NCBI RefSeq assembly: GCF_008831285.2
Contig: NC_045140.1
Coordinates: 22,276,131-22,340,130, forward strand
From: Nymphaea colorata
Taxonomy: Eukaryota > Streptophyta > Magnoliopsida > Nymphaeales > Nymphaeaceae
Reading direction: 5' to 3'
DNA length: 64,000 nt
Both the position numbers and the translations under genes were made by a program. Of the stretch, positions 1 to 12,999 are shown in pieces. Within the stretch, counting starts at the first letter, position 1. The number at the start of each line of letters is the position of its first letter. The notes beneath the pieces were generated by a model that did not search any database, was not told the origin of the DNA, and saw nothing but the letters and a program-made list of their open reading frames with translations.

Positions 1-922
1 TACCAAAAAAAAAAAATCATGTACATTCTGCGGTAACCTACGGTGGCACTTGATTATTTACTTTACTTTTAAGATATGGAATCTGAAGATTTTACTCTTA
101 AAATTTCAAAACCGTTGATTTTTAACAAAAATTTAAAATCCTTTTTTGAAGGGGCATTGATGACGCTATAGATTTGTGAACCGTGCATCTCAAGTTAAAA
201 TCATTCTTCAGTTGACCAACTTAACTTGACGTATAATGAAAATCATAAATTGGTGGGTCTCAAATTTATGAACGTGAATTTGAGGTAGGCCTTGTGTTAA
301 CTTAAACCTTAAGGCGTTTCGATCCCATCTTCATGCTTACGGGAATAATGAAATTCATCCTTTTGCTTATTGTGGAGTAGGATTCAACAGATTTTAACGA
401 TTGGTTTTTTGGTGCTGTTAACGGCTAACAATTGATGATGTAACAACTCGACCCACTCTTGTGATCGGACTCCAGATTAGGCAGATCCCAATCCACCCCT
501 TATCAATTTAGACTCCAACCTCCAAAAAATTAAAAACCAAGACAACCATCTATTCAGTAATTTTTTATAAGCAGATCTCTCAACTTTTTTTTTCAACATT
601 TACATCCATCTCCAAATATAATAAGTTCAATCGATTGTACGAAGCAATGCAATTTAGCAAGAACATCATGTGGGTGGCGCACCATTTATTCTCTACTTGA
701 TAAACCCAACCCACTCTTAATCCCTAACAATTTTGATTTAGAAAGAAACCATAACTATTACCCACTTTAACAATAAAAGTGTCTTGAAAATAACTCATAA
801 TTTTAAATATAAAACTAAACTTTTGAGTAATGGACGACGAGTAATAGCAGGATACTTTACTTTGCTCACGATCACCAGCACCAACCGTAACTTATTCAAG
901 AACACGTTCATTTTTGGCGGCA
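1..922. other. AT-rich spacer at left edge
   Basis: No gene is visible. The stretch is AT-rich, has no long open frame on either strand, and lies downstream of the glycosyltransferase gene on the minus strand, so its right end probably includes that gene's 3' untranslated region. Confidence 0.6.
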
Positions 923-2341
923 TCACATGGAAACTCCTGCGCGTAGATGGCTCACCAAAGAGCTCAGGCTAGTGCGAGACGACCCGCTCGGCCCGACAGC
1001 TCTCTTCGCAGCGCAGCCGATCTCCATCGCCTTGGCTCTCGCGCGACAGCCCTCTTCCCCCAGCATCAGCTCCACCACTCTCCTGCCCACCGTCTCCCGC
1101 GCCACCACTCCTCCCGTGGGAGTCACCGTCCGGATTCCAGCTCCAAGGTCATCGACCACCATCTTCTCGTTCAGAGGCTGCTCTGCCATGAGGGGCAAAG
1201 TCAACATGGGCACCCCAGCCGAGAGGCTTTCCATGACCGAGTTCCAGCCGCAGTGTGTCAAGAAACCACCCACGGCGGGATGGGACAAGATCATCAACTG
1301 TGGTGCCCACTCCTTCAAGAGCATCCCCCTTCCGGCCAGACGCTCTTCGAACCCAGCGGGCGCCTCCCATGCTTTCGACCTTACTACCAGCACAAACGGG
1401 CAACCGCTGGCCTCCAGCCCCCGCGCGATCTCCGTCAGCTGGCTGTTCGCAGCGGGTGCTTGCGACCCGAAGGAGGCGTAGATGACGGACGCCGGGCGAC
1501 CTCCGCGGGCGTCCAGCCAACTGGTGCACGTATTCCAGACGTGGGAACTCACGTCAGCCCGCCTCCTTTCCGCCACCTCGTTGAATAGGGAAACGGGGCC
1601 CAGGCACCAGACACGCCGGTAGTAACGGGACAGCACGTGAGACACATAGAGCGGCTCGAGCTCGAGGAAGGTGTTGAGTATGGCGCCGTGGCTCCGGAGC
1701 TCGGCTTGGGCACATTCGGCGACGACCTCCGCGAACGGGTTGGTCTCATCAGAAGCGTTTATTAATGGCATGGGGATCTGGGATTTGGTGAGCACGACCT
1801 TGGTGGGCAACCCGGGAACCTCGAAGGCCTCGGAATCCGAGAGCACATTCTTATGAGGCTTGTTTGATTCAATGGACTTGCAGACGCAGGTGGCATAGGC
1901 ACTCAACCCATGGAACACCAATCTGGGGATGTTGAACTTGGAAGAGGAGTCGAGGGTCCAAGGGAGGAAGAAGTCGGAGATGATGCAGAGAGGAGGAGGG
2001 ACGACGTCGCCGGAGTCGACCATCTTCTGTAGGGATAGTTCGAAGGGCTGCCGAAGACGTTTGGTGGCGAGGTAGAAAGGGACGAAGAGGTCCATGGAGG
2101 GGAGTTGGTTGGTGTTCTCGCAATGAGGAGGGAGATTCTGAGAGAGTGGGAAGTCCATTACCTCAAGCCCAACGTTTGGCGTTTGAGAGAGGCTGTGGAG
2201 GATGGACTGAGCGTTGGCGGGCGTAGTGAAGATGGTGACCTTGACGCCCTGATAGGAAAGCATCTTTGCGAGGTCGAGCAGTGGGAGGGTGTGGCCTTGT
2301 GCCATGAAGGGGAAGACGATCAGATGTGGTGTTACCGCCAT
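923..2341 (-). CDS. UDP-glycosyltransferase, UGT90A-like
   Basis: A family 1 glycosyltransferase, expected to move a sugar from a UDP-sugar to a small lipophilic acceptor in the cytosol. The 472-residue protein is intronless and of normal family length. The catalytic His is H17 in FPFMAQGHT and the partner Asp is probably D123 in CIISDFFLPW. The 44-residue PSPG sugar-donor box runs from W345 to Q388 and contains THCGWNS; it closes with Glu-Gln where many family members have Asp-Gln. The words NTNQLPSMDLFVPF and MAEQPLNEKMVV resemble Arabidopsis UGT90A1 as I remember it. An in-frame Met lies 15 codons upstream (2386), but I chose 2341 because MAVTPHLIVFPF is where family members begin. The 3' half is visibly richer in GC than the 5' half, which produces long meaningless open frames on the other strand. 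The acceptor cannot be read from sequence. Confidence 0.9.
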   Translation of the reverse strand: MAVTPHLIVFPFMAQGHTLPLLDLAKMLSYQGVKVTIFTTPANAQSILHSLSQTPNVGLEVMDFPLSQNLPPHCENTNQLPSMDLFVPFYLATKRLRQPFELSLQKMVDSGDVVPPPLCIISDFFLPWTLDSSSKFNIPRLVFHGLSAYATCVCKSIESNKPHKNVLSDSEAFEVPGLPTKVVLTKSQIPMPLINASDETNPFAEVVAECAQAELRSHGAILNTFLELEPLYVSHVLSRYYRRVWCLGPVSLFNEVAERRRADVSSHVWNTCTSWLDARGGRPASVIYASFGSQAPAANSQLTEIARGLEASGCPFVLVVRSKAWEAPAGFEERLAGRGMLLKEWAPQLMILSHPAVGGFLTHCGWNSVMESLSAGVPMLTLPLMAEQPLNEKMVVDDLGAGIRTVTPTGGVVARETVGRRVVELMLGEEGCRARAKAMEIGCAAKRAVGPSGSSRTSLSSLVSHLRAGVSM

Positions 2342-2527
2342 GGCAAAACCTCTCTCCCTTGGACCAAGCAACTGGGATGTTCTCAATGGCCAGGTTTTTG
2401 TCTTCTAGTTTTCTTAGTGGGCGCAATTGCTGAACCAAATAAATTGTTACCGCACCTGTCCACCCTCATTGTTCACGAGACATACCTAAAAGCTTTTGTT
2501 AGGTGTCTTTTTCGCTACTGTATCTCT

Positions 2528-2534
2528 TATATAT
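2528..2534 (-). promoter_or_regulatory. possible TATA box of the glycosyltransferase gene
   Basis: Minus-strand TATATAA lies about 190 bp upstream of the chosen ATG at 2341, which would give a leader of roughly 150 nt. The region is AT-rich, so chance is a real alternative. Confidence 0.3.
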
Positions 2535-4037
2535 GCTATATGAATTGTCAGTAGAATCTTCTCATTTAATTAATTAAATCAGCTGAATTATTGTTTATAT
2601 TGAAATGGATAGAGATTGACAAAGAGTTGGTCGATGATGCTCGAGCATATTCTTGTTCAATTTGAGTACCTACTTATTTTTTTGTTGGTATCTATGGACT
2701 GAGCACTTATGTGTCTTGAAACTCATATCCAATGTTGCTAATGTGAAACTTGCCACATTTTCTGATTTATTTGACAGTCGCCAATTAAAGGGAGACGTTT
2801 TTCTACCTTATGTCCCATATGGCCGATTTATCCAACCATTTTTAGGCAATAGCCTTTTACTTTTCCTTTCTTAAATCTCGTGCTAGTAATTAATTATGGG
2901 CATTCATCTTTAATCCAACATCATGTCTTTTTCGTGTGCAGGACGAAAAGAAAACATCTTTTCTGCTTTTTCCTTTTCTGCTGCTTCAGAGAATCAGAAC
3001 CGTGGCAAGCGGCTTTACTTGAGGGGAAGGTCGGATGATCTGCTACCCACCATTTTACAAACAAAAATATAAATATGTAAGTTTCAAGGGAAGTTGCCTC
3101 GGGAGGCCAATTCGTTTCACCTTCCTTTTTTTCTTTTTTCTTTTTTACCATGTAGAATTATTTACCAGACCTCCATTGACTGTCAACTCAGATATGGGGA
3201 CTGTAAATGTCAGGGTGTCTTCACAGATTGATGATTCTATGATGTGATGTCGGGTTTCTATCTCTGATATAACCGCGATTTCCTGGTTAAGACGTTACTT
3301 TGAGTGGCATAAAAAGGATGATTGTTCATGTTTCTGTAGTTAAAAGTTCATAAAATGAGAAAATGTTCCATATAGTACAGAAATTGTTTACGCTGATACC
3401 CTGTTAAGTTGTCACAGAATTGGCTGAAGTATTAAAACTAACATAACAAAGAATGTTTCACCTGCGCCATTCCAGAGGTTCTAGATCCAACAACATATAA
3501 TTCAAAGGACGACCGTAATTTGGCTTCCCTTCTTTAAGATAGGCTCAATAAAAAGGGCGGGCGGCCTGTCGCTCCTTTTATTTTAGGGAGGATAAGATAA
3601 GATGCAGAGGTAAGCAATCTGAATCAAACTGAATAACATGAATCAGTTCAGTTGGACTAAATAAGTTCCGGTCGGTATCAGGCATTATCCGTCACCATGT
3701 TCAGCCAACTGGATGTTGCCCAATCAGATTCGGGACTAGATCCAAACTTGGATATCCAAAATAAAAGGCAGAATAAAAATTTTCCAACGCAACCGGATAA
3801 AGATGTTCACTGACTGAAACCCATCAGATTCAGGAAGAAAAACTCAATAACTATTTCAGATTCGATTAGTAATCAATGAACCTGGTATAGAACCGGATGT
3901 GTGTTAGATTCAGTAAGGAAACCCTATACCTATTTCAAAGTAGGTTGGTAATCGGATCGGAATTCTATGTAGGACTCCAAATTACTAACCACACCAGAAA
4001 TTCTTCATTAAATGCAATTAAAGTTTTAATTTATATC

Positions 4038-4055
4038 CAGGCGATTGACATCCCT
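4038..4055. mobile_element. isolated terminal repeat of a MITE-like element
   Basis: GATTGACATCCCTA matches the right terminus of the element at 21621-22034. The sequence to its left (3.64-3.96 kb) has the same wording rich in gattc, ggatc and ccgga. I could not find a matching left terminus, so the element is truncated or diverged. Confidence 0.4.
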
Positions 4056-5551
4056 ATTAGAAATGGACATCTTACAAGTACTATTTGTGAAATAATAAAT
4101 CCAGCTCTAGGAAATCCTATTGAAAGAACAAGTGTTTTGAACGTTTTTTGGTATACAGATAGTTACTCATAAAAGTAGATTGACCAACTGTGCAAGAACT
4201 TAAGCACAACACTTACATTAAATTTTAAGTAACATAAACTCATTTCCTGACTACTTAGCTGCATAATAAACTCAGTTTCTGACTACTTAGCTACATATCC
4301 TAGTAACCATAACCAGAGGCTAGATTTTACTTGTAGAATGCCAATTTCAAGACTGCATTCGTCAATGGCCTAAAGGTCAAAGAAGAAATTACGAAGTAAA
4401 AATCATGTAGAAATAGAGCCACAAAAGAACCAAAATGACAGAGAACATCCTAACGACCAACAAATTAGTCACCATTTCTGAATAGTATATTGATCAATTT
4501 AATTGATCAGAAAAAGTAAACAACAGTTTGTTGAGTTCATTTTTGCACCGATGGCCTCAAATTCTTAACGTTATGCTTGTCATAGGTTACAAAAGTAGCA
4601 AACTCTTTTAACAGCTCACTTATTTGAAGGGACAAGACCACGAATTCCGAGCCTTAGTCTAAAGGATAGTGTAAATTCTATCAGTTATCCCTAGAATGTG
4701 AATTTCAAACAATCACGATCTAAAGGATAAAATCTAAACTCAATCAGATTACCAGAATAAATTAAAAATAAGTAGGGTACAAAGGATACGAAACTAACCA
4801 ACTAAATGTACAGCTATAGCAACTTCATACCACTGATTTCGAATGTGGAGAACCAAATTCATACAGCTTTAAAAGCTAGGTTACTAATATGGTAAATTTG
4901 TGTTAATGCAAGACACAAAAATCCAACCAAAACAATCAAAATAAGATAAAAATGCTTGCAAAATCAGGGAAGAGAAAACAAGATGAGTAATGCTACGTGA
5001 GCAAATATCATCAATGAGCTAAAACCTCAATAACAGAGAAATTAAAATATGATTAAGATTGGAAAGGAACTAAAACAACTCTTCAAAAGCTTGCAATTCA
5101 ATCAACCATCAACAAGGGCAAAGGCCACTGGAATGAATTCATGATTTTACCATTGATCTGCCGATGGTTGAACAAATTTTCTCATATGGTGTAGTATCCG
5201 TACAACTAGGATCTTTCACTACAAGACTGAGCAAGACTGAGCTCAGCATTCATGTGGCTTGAGGCCGGACACAGTATGTGTGGGTGTCTATATATATATA
5301 TACACCCCTCCACTATTTGACCATCCGATCAAGGAAATTATTTGTATCTGCTTCATGTGTATGTGTGTTGTGTGCGAGCAAGTTGAATATTGACACACTG
5401 CAGAGGTACCTCCTTCATATATACATCACAAGTTGCTTTGACATCAAAATCATAGTATTTACCAAAGCTAAAGCAAGCAGCATGACGCCACAAAGACGAG
5501 CTTAACATTGTCCGCAGTCAATCACCTGAAAAGGGAAAAGTTGCTTATGGA

Positions 5552-5711
5552 AGTTTACACTGTATACATAAAGAAAGTATAACAGCATAATACCTACATT
5601 TAACAAGTTTTTAGGGGAACAGCTTAATGTGAGTTTACACTGTATACATAAAGAAAGTATAACAGCATAATATCTACATTTAACAAGTTTTTATGGGAAC
5701 AGCTTAATGTG
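5552..5711. repeat. tandem duplication, 2 x 80 bp
   Basis: The unit beginning AGTTTACACTGTATACATAA occurs at 5552-5631 and again at 5632-5711. By eye the copies differ at only two bases, so the duplication is young. It lies in non-coding sequence. Confidence 0.92.
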
Positions 5712-6273
5712 ACTATGTACCCACTGTCATACACAGAATTCTATTATCAAAAAATATTCAAGGATAGCAACAGTATGATAAATTAAAAACTTCCAGAGAT
5801 ATTTTTGTACATAACTCTGAAAAAAACAAGATTATCAAGTTCTTGAAGTGCAGGAACTGGAATCTAGATTCTTATACATGTGAATCAGCTTACCTGGAGA
5901 TCAGCAAACACCACTCTCGTAATATGATCCATTCTGCTAAACCTACTCTAGGTTTTTTCTTTTCTTTTCTACTTTTTATTGCAATATACAACTTCAACAT
6001 TAGAATTTGAAAAGCAATAGACAGATTTGCATACAATATAACAAACCATGAATGGTGGGTTTCTTCCTTGAATTAGTAACTATTGTTGAATACTCAATAG
6101 ACGCGTCTATGAGCATGGATGCCAAACTAACACTCCCTAGAGTATAAACACTTTATGGTTTGTGGCTCATTTTGTTTGACAGAGAACAAGTCTCTCCATT
6201 TTGTATCAATTTAGAAAAATGAGAAGGTAGGGATGCTACACCTTCATCTCCCCTTTGTATTAAATACAAAGCC

Positions 6274-6316
<43 letters not shown>

Positions 6317-6330
6317 TAGAAATATATATA
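6274..6330. repeat. AT microsatellite
   Basis: An imperfect (AT)n tract with one GT interruption near 6297, followed by a short AT-rich tail. It creates a spurious Tyr-Ile repeat frame on the minus strand. Confidence 0.95.
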
Positions 6331-7713
6331 GAAGAGGGAGGGAGAGAAAGAACTATGTCAACTATCTTGTAACCATTCAATTGGAGATATGTGTGGCTGA
6401 GATGCCTCCAAGAAAAAGGAAGTCTCTCTTCCTTTTTTGGGGTATCTTCATCCTGCGATAGAACTACCTTTGCTGTTGCCATTTTTTTTGGTCTGAGAGT
6501 ACCTCTGCTGCACACCTCTCCTCGTACAATGGTTGAGGACTAGTTAAAACACAATTGACACCATTAATGGTTCACAACCTAAGGACATTGTTATATATAA
6601 ATATATATAAACTTTTGTCAGTTCTGACACTCATGCAAAGTTATATATGCCAACGTTTGTCAGTATCCATGCAATATATGAAAATGCCATTTACCACTTC
6701 AGAAAAGTTGTCTTTCAGATGAGAGGAGACGTTATATTAGCAGTGGACATCATATTTTCACATGATTTTCAAAGATTTCTAAAATTACATTCTTTCTTTG
6801 TAATAGTCATTCAAAACCTGAAAGTATCATATAATAGTCATTAGACTTACTGAAATTTCTCAGACTAGTGATATTTGTTAAAAGGCATTCACTAGTTACT
6901 AAAGCTAATTTTCTATTATTTCAACTTTCATTGCTGAAAATAGATAGTACATGACTCGTTCAACATTTGGGCTCACGGTAAATGTATATGAGTGCTATAG
7001 GTGATGTATATATATTCTAATAGGAATGGAACTAATGCTTCTTGATTCTCAAGTCCCAGTGGGTGCATTTGCCTGCAGAAACATAATTTCAAAGCAACGT
7101 ACTGTCCCCATGTCTGTCCTACTAAGAACATTAAACATCCTATTTGACAAACCATTAGTCAGTGCCATGTTAAAAACTTAAAAATGAAGAAAGGAACCAA
7201 GCAGCCAATGCAATGAAAATTTCTCAAGGAGTAACACATACACAAAGGCGTGCTCAGACACGTAGGCATGAATAAGAAGTCATTCTGTGGACTATGTATG
7301 CTTCACTAAAGTGCACCAAATTCCCAAAAGAGATCAACTTAAATGTACATTGAAAATGTCCCTGTATTCTGCTTTTCGGCCCACTCTTGGAAAACAAAAT
7401 AACAAATCAAGAGAAGAACAGCACAAAGACATGAAGAAAATATCATAAACTACAATTCATGCTCAGCAAAGTTCTTCGTGAGTTTTCTTCTCTACGTTTT
7501 TCTAGCAATGCTCAGTACACATCCAACAAGCTCAATCAGTAAAAACCCAACGCACTAACAAACAGTGTAGCAGCATCATCTACTCAATCTAAACAAAATC
7601 TAACCAGTAGGCGAAAAATATTAAGGCTAAAAAAGGCAGGATATGGACCAATTAGCACATAATACGCATATCCGAGACATGAACTCTGAACAACAATGCT
7701 TGTTGAAGATAGT

Positions 7714-8793
7714 CTAACCTTTCATCTCAGAACCATCCAGTCGCAATGCTTCAGGCTTTGAGGAAAAAGGGCATGCATTTTTTTTCTTCTGCCCGCGCTT
7801 CCTTTTCGATAATAACTTCGCTATCTGCAGCTGAGTCTCAGCTATTATCTCGGTCCTCTTCAGCTCCATCTCCCCCCTCTTGACCTCTGCCTCCAGCCGC
7901 ATCCTCTCAGTATCCCTGTACATCTCCATCCTCGCCATCTCTATCTTCAACAGCGAATCCGCGAGCATTCGGATGCTCGCCGCAACGTCGTCGCTCGACC
8001 CTCTTCTCCGCTTGAACGAAAGGCCCTCCCCAGAGCCACAGTCATCATTCGCCACCTTGCTCTTGGGCGTGCTAGTGTCGCTCTCGCCCTCCTTCTGATG
8101 GTTTGGCACCAAGGTGTTCGACCCGTCGTCCCGATCGCTCACCTGCAACCCGACTACGCCTTCTTCGGCAATGGCGCCAGGAGCACGGGTGTGATCCTGC
8201 ATCTTAATCGGTAGCATCTGTTTCAGATGATCATCAGACTCGTCTAATTCAACTTTGGGCAACTCCTGCAAACCCAGATCCGTCAGGGCCGGCTCGACCA
8301 CCCCGTCAAAGCAATTTCCAGCTAAAAATCTCGACTGAGGGCAGGAGAGGCCCCGGAGAAGGTTATCCATTCGGGAGTAAAACTGCCACGAAGAAGCGGC
8401 GAGACCGCCGGCCTGGACGCCTGAGGATTCGGCACGATATCGCTTCTTCATGGACTCTATCTTGTTCTTGCACTGGTTCGGAGTCTTCGAGGGCTTAGCA
8501 CCGCAGCTCCGAGCAGAGACCTGTCGAGCGATCTCCTCCCAGTCGCTCCCCTTCAACTTGGCCCGATTGCGCAGCAGCCATTTGGATTCGTAAACGTCCA
8601 GGAGGCTCATAACACCGCCCTCGCTCCATTCGTCCCGCTTCGATGACGACGATGACCTTTCGGGATTCTTTGACGACGACGCCACAGCCATCTCACCGTT
8701 GACCAATTCGGTCTGGGTAGATTGCAGGAACGCATGAGGAGGGTACCCACCATGGTGGGCGTTCCCCTCTTCCTCCATTTCCCCCTCCGCCAA
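7714..8793 (-). CDS. trihelix transcription factor, SIP1 clade
   Basis: A nuclear DNA-binding protein of 359 residues, intronless. The N-terminus is acidic and Ser-rich. The Myb/SANT-like trihelix domain spans about residues 54-122: helix 1 carries W56, the middle part WEEIARQV carries W85, and the third helix is CKNKIESMKKRYR. A fourth amphipathic helix, WQFYSRMDNLL, follows at about 136-146, as in the SIP1 clade. A long charged coiled coil with RMEMYRDTERMRLEAEV sits near the C-terminus, where such proteins dimerise. Basic runs (FKRRRG; SKRKRGQKKK) could be nuclear signals. The start is the first Met of the open frame and begins MAEGEMEEEG. SIP1-type proteins act as transcriptional regulators, often repressors with histone-modifying partners; targets here are unknown. 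I recognise the family firmly, the Arabidopsis counterpart not. Confidence 0.92.
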   Translation of the reverse strand: MAEGEMEEEGNAHHGGYPPHAFLQSTQTELVNGEMAVASSSKNPERSSSSSKRDEWSEGGVMSLLDVYESKWLLRNRAKLKGSDWEEIARQVSARSCGAKPSKTPNQCKNKIESMKKRYRAESSGVQAGGLAASSWQFYSRMDNLLRGLSCPQSRFLAGNCFDGVVEPALTDLGLQELPKVELDESDDHLKQMLPIKMQDHTRAPGAIAEEGVVGLQVSDRDDGSNTLVPNHQKEGESDTSTPKSKVANDDCGSGEGLSFKRRRGSSDDVAASIRMLADSLLKIEMARMEMYRDTERMRLEAEVKRGEMELKRTEIIAETQLQIAKLLSKRKRGQKKKNACPFSSKPEALRLDGSEMKG

Positions 8794-8965
8794 TCACCAG
8801 ACTATGATCCTGCACCCAGAAGAAGCACTGGAGAGAACCATGTGGGGATCAATCTCTAACGCCTAGTCCCACCCATCTCAAACGCCAAAGGTAACAGACG
8901 CGAGGTTTATGGATTATGCAGGCAAGGATCAACAACCCATTAACCATGAACATCGAGAATGGATG

Positions 8966-8983
8966 CTCTCTCTCTCTCTCTCT
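8966..8983. repeat. CT microsatellite in the trihelix leader
   Basis: (CT)9 on the plus strand, hence (GA)9 in the likely 5' untranslated region of the trihelix gene, about 170-190 bp upstream of its ATG. GA-rich leaders are common near plant transcription starts. Confidence 0.8.
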
Positions 8984-9099
8984 GTTCTCTAGAGAAAAGG
9001 AGAGTAGGTTGAGTAGTGAAGAGAAGCACGAGAGCAGCGCTGACGATGATGAAGAAGGAAGGGGGAAGAAGGGTGGGCCATGGTGATTAGCAGATTAAG

Positions 9100-11551
9100 G
9101 ATAGGCTCTCCACCTTTTTGCTCTTTCATCTCCACTCGCTCTCCTTTTGTGGTTTCTGCTTTTTGGTCACGAAGAGGAGCTTCTTGTCAGTCTCGTAGAG
9201 TCTAGCGGTTGAAGGGAAGGGGTGACGTCAAGGACGTTTCACAACCACTTGTTAGTGGACAGTAAAACCTCATTTTCACCTCACCACCGTGTTCTGGTAG
9301 CAACCAAGTAGTCATCGTTCAAATTTTCATCAATTTGGAGATTAACAGACTGCAACCAGTTCTTTTCCAGGATACACATTTCAGATGTCTTAATTCATAT
9401 TAAAAGCCCTTGAATATAAACTTTTGCTTAAATAAACCAAAATCCCTGCCGTTGGTTAGCTTGACCATCATTTGTTTATACGTTCTGATACCATTATATT
9501 CAAATCATATGTTAAATTAGTGTTTGTTTCAACAAAGCATAACAAGATTGGCTGGATGGGTAGGTTATATATGATGCGAAGATGATGCACGCCTCAAGTT
9601 TGACCTGTGGAGATTATATATATATATGTATGTCTCCCACCTGATGTACGGAAATTAAGCAACATAATTAATTTAAAGACCTACTACTAGATGATCAACC
9701 ACCCCAACTTGCAACAAAATAATATAAGTGTCAGTGAAAGAATTTATATTATTAAATGGGTACCATCACTTTGTACTGCATCTAACGCAAAAATACTTTG
9801 CTGTTACCATCCGGTCCAATTTGATCCAGAATATATATGAGCAAGTGAATGAAGCCGCCATCATGTCTGCGTACCATACACTCAATATCATACTTCCCTG
9901 AGTTTGGCTATTTCCCTGCATCCTTCTCTTTTAATAAAGAAAAGAACACTTTATCCAACCACTTCCGGACTCGTCCCAAAAATGGAAGCCTCAAGTGCTT
10001 AAAGTTTTTCTCTTTGGCATGCAGTGACACCGAAAAGTAATCAGAAACTCATGTGAGATCATCAACCTCTAAAGGAAAAAACCAATTAGAGAGCAGATCG
10101 ATGAATCTTGTAACAGGCAAAACAGTCTATCAAAAAGCCCCCCGCCCAATTTTCGGCCATAACACTCATGCTTTGTCTGGCCGGCTGGTTTATCAAGTTC
10201 GTGGGTTTCAAATTCGTCTGTGGCCATGGCAACTTGGCGATAATTTAAACGTTAAATGGTTCACTTCTTTAAGGCAGCCTAATTGTGAGCTCAATGATAT
10301 TTGATAGGGATCGGATTGAATAAGCACTTCATAAAAGGACGTTCACCATATATTTAGGGAGTAGAATATTATCTAAAAACATATGATCTAGGCTACCAAT
10401 TTTTGTTGATAGACAAACTGCACTATGGGCATTATTCAGTGATATATTTTGATGTGTTTAACGCATATTGTCCATATAACAATTGTTAAATTAGAGAGAC
10501 TGGTTATATTGTTTTAGTAATGTAATATTCGACGGGTTTCACCTTTTTTTTTTTTTATCTCATTGAAGTCTTCAAGATGGTTTTAGATATTAGGCCCACT
10601 AATGGTGGGGTTCATGTATAAATATAATCACTTTGGAAAAAGAACCGGCTGTGTGACCAATCTGCTCGTGTACTCAACCGTTTACCGTCAGCTGATCTGT
10701 GTGAATCATGAAGATGACTGTTGGTGACTGTGGAGATATCAAAGGGCACATACGCTCCACTTTATGAGAAAAAGGAGCAGTGGCAGGCTCCAAGCACTCA
10801 CAAAGTGGTGCAGGCACACTTGCGTGGGATCTGCACCATGTGGGGGTCGAGGTGGTGGAATCCACCACCTCATGGTGTTTGGCCTACATGGGGAAGCACT
10901 TTTATGAGTGTTTGGGGTCCAACACCAAAGCAAGAGCATAAAAAGAAGTGTCTTGTCAAGATCCAAGTACTTCGACAATTAATTGAGGTTGCACACGCAC
11001 ACACAGAGTAGTGGGTCGGAGTTATTCCGATCGCCTGAGATATGAAAAGCAAATTTTATGGTCTCTGCGCTTGCCAATTACGAAAACAATGTTATCAGCA
11101 TGTGCGAAGCAAAATTTGAAGCAAGTAGTTGATTAGAATAGTACTCGATCAGTTGGCCAAAACTATTTGGCCATTCATATTTAATAATGCTTTCCTGCAT
11201 GGTGCATCAAGAGAGGCCCTCTTAGTGACAGCATTTAATTCTCATGGAAGATCCCTTCTACTTTGGTGTAGTGCAGATTTTTCTGAACAGAAGCTGATTT
11301 ATGAAGTAATACAGCATGATTTCGGCAGACTAAACTGCATTTATTGAAGCCAAAAGATAAGCGACCGCAGTTATTAATTTGTTTGAAAGTGAGCATCATC
11401 TGCAAGCACCCTCAAACCCCTTTTCTTTTTATGGTTTTTCAGACAGAAAGCAAAGGCTCCCACCTCAAGACTCTTAGTACACGACTAGAAACCAGACAGA
11501 AGCAGACACGCTTACGTAGACACGGGTACTCACGCACAGACGCACGCAGAG
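9100..11551. other. intergenic region
   Basis: The left part should hold the promoter of the trihelix gene, the right part the 3' untranslated region of the ACC oxidase gene. Only short, unrecognisable frames are present. A short TATA tract lies near 9.62 kb. Confidence 0.55.
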
Positions 11552-12875
<1,324 letters not shown>

Positions 12876-12963
12876 ATCTGCCTACAAGCACAAGAGATCG
12901 TACGAGCTTAGGAACTGTTCTAGCTCTGCTCGATTGTGAGGAAGGTAGCCACATACCAGAGGG

Positions 12964-12971
12964 CTTTTAAA
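12964..12971 (-). promoter_or_regulatory. possible TATA element of the ACC oxidase gene
   Basis: Minus-strand TTTAAAAG lies about 90 bp upstream of the ATG at 12875, a plausible TATA-type position. The match is imperfect. Confidence 0.35.
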
Positions 12972-12999
12972 GGCAGAAATGGCACCAATTGCGATGCCC

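Larger units (their letters stand above)
2600..7713. other. long AT-rich intergenic region
   Basis: No convincing gene in about 5 kb. It contains the right-hand end of a MITE-like element near 4.05 kb, an 80-bp tandem duplication at 5.6 kb and an AT microsatellite at 6.3 kb. A small 30-bp duplication (CTGACTACTTAGCT twice) lies at 4.24-4.29 kb. The part nearest 7.7 kb should include the 3' untranslated region of the trihelix gene. Confidence 0.6.

Noticed and set aside
927-1588. Long plus-strand open frames opposite the glycosyltransferase
   Set aside because: They are antisense shadows caused by the GC-rich 3' half of the real gene and have no domain-like sequence.
6153-6515. 120-codon minus-strand frame
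   Set aside because: Its middle is a Tyr-Ile repeat translated from the AT microsatellite; no supporting splice or motif evidence.
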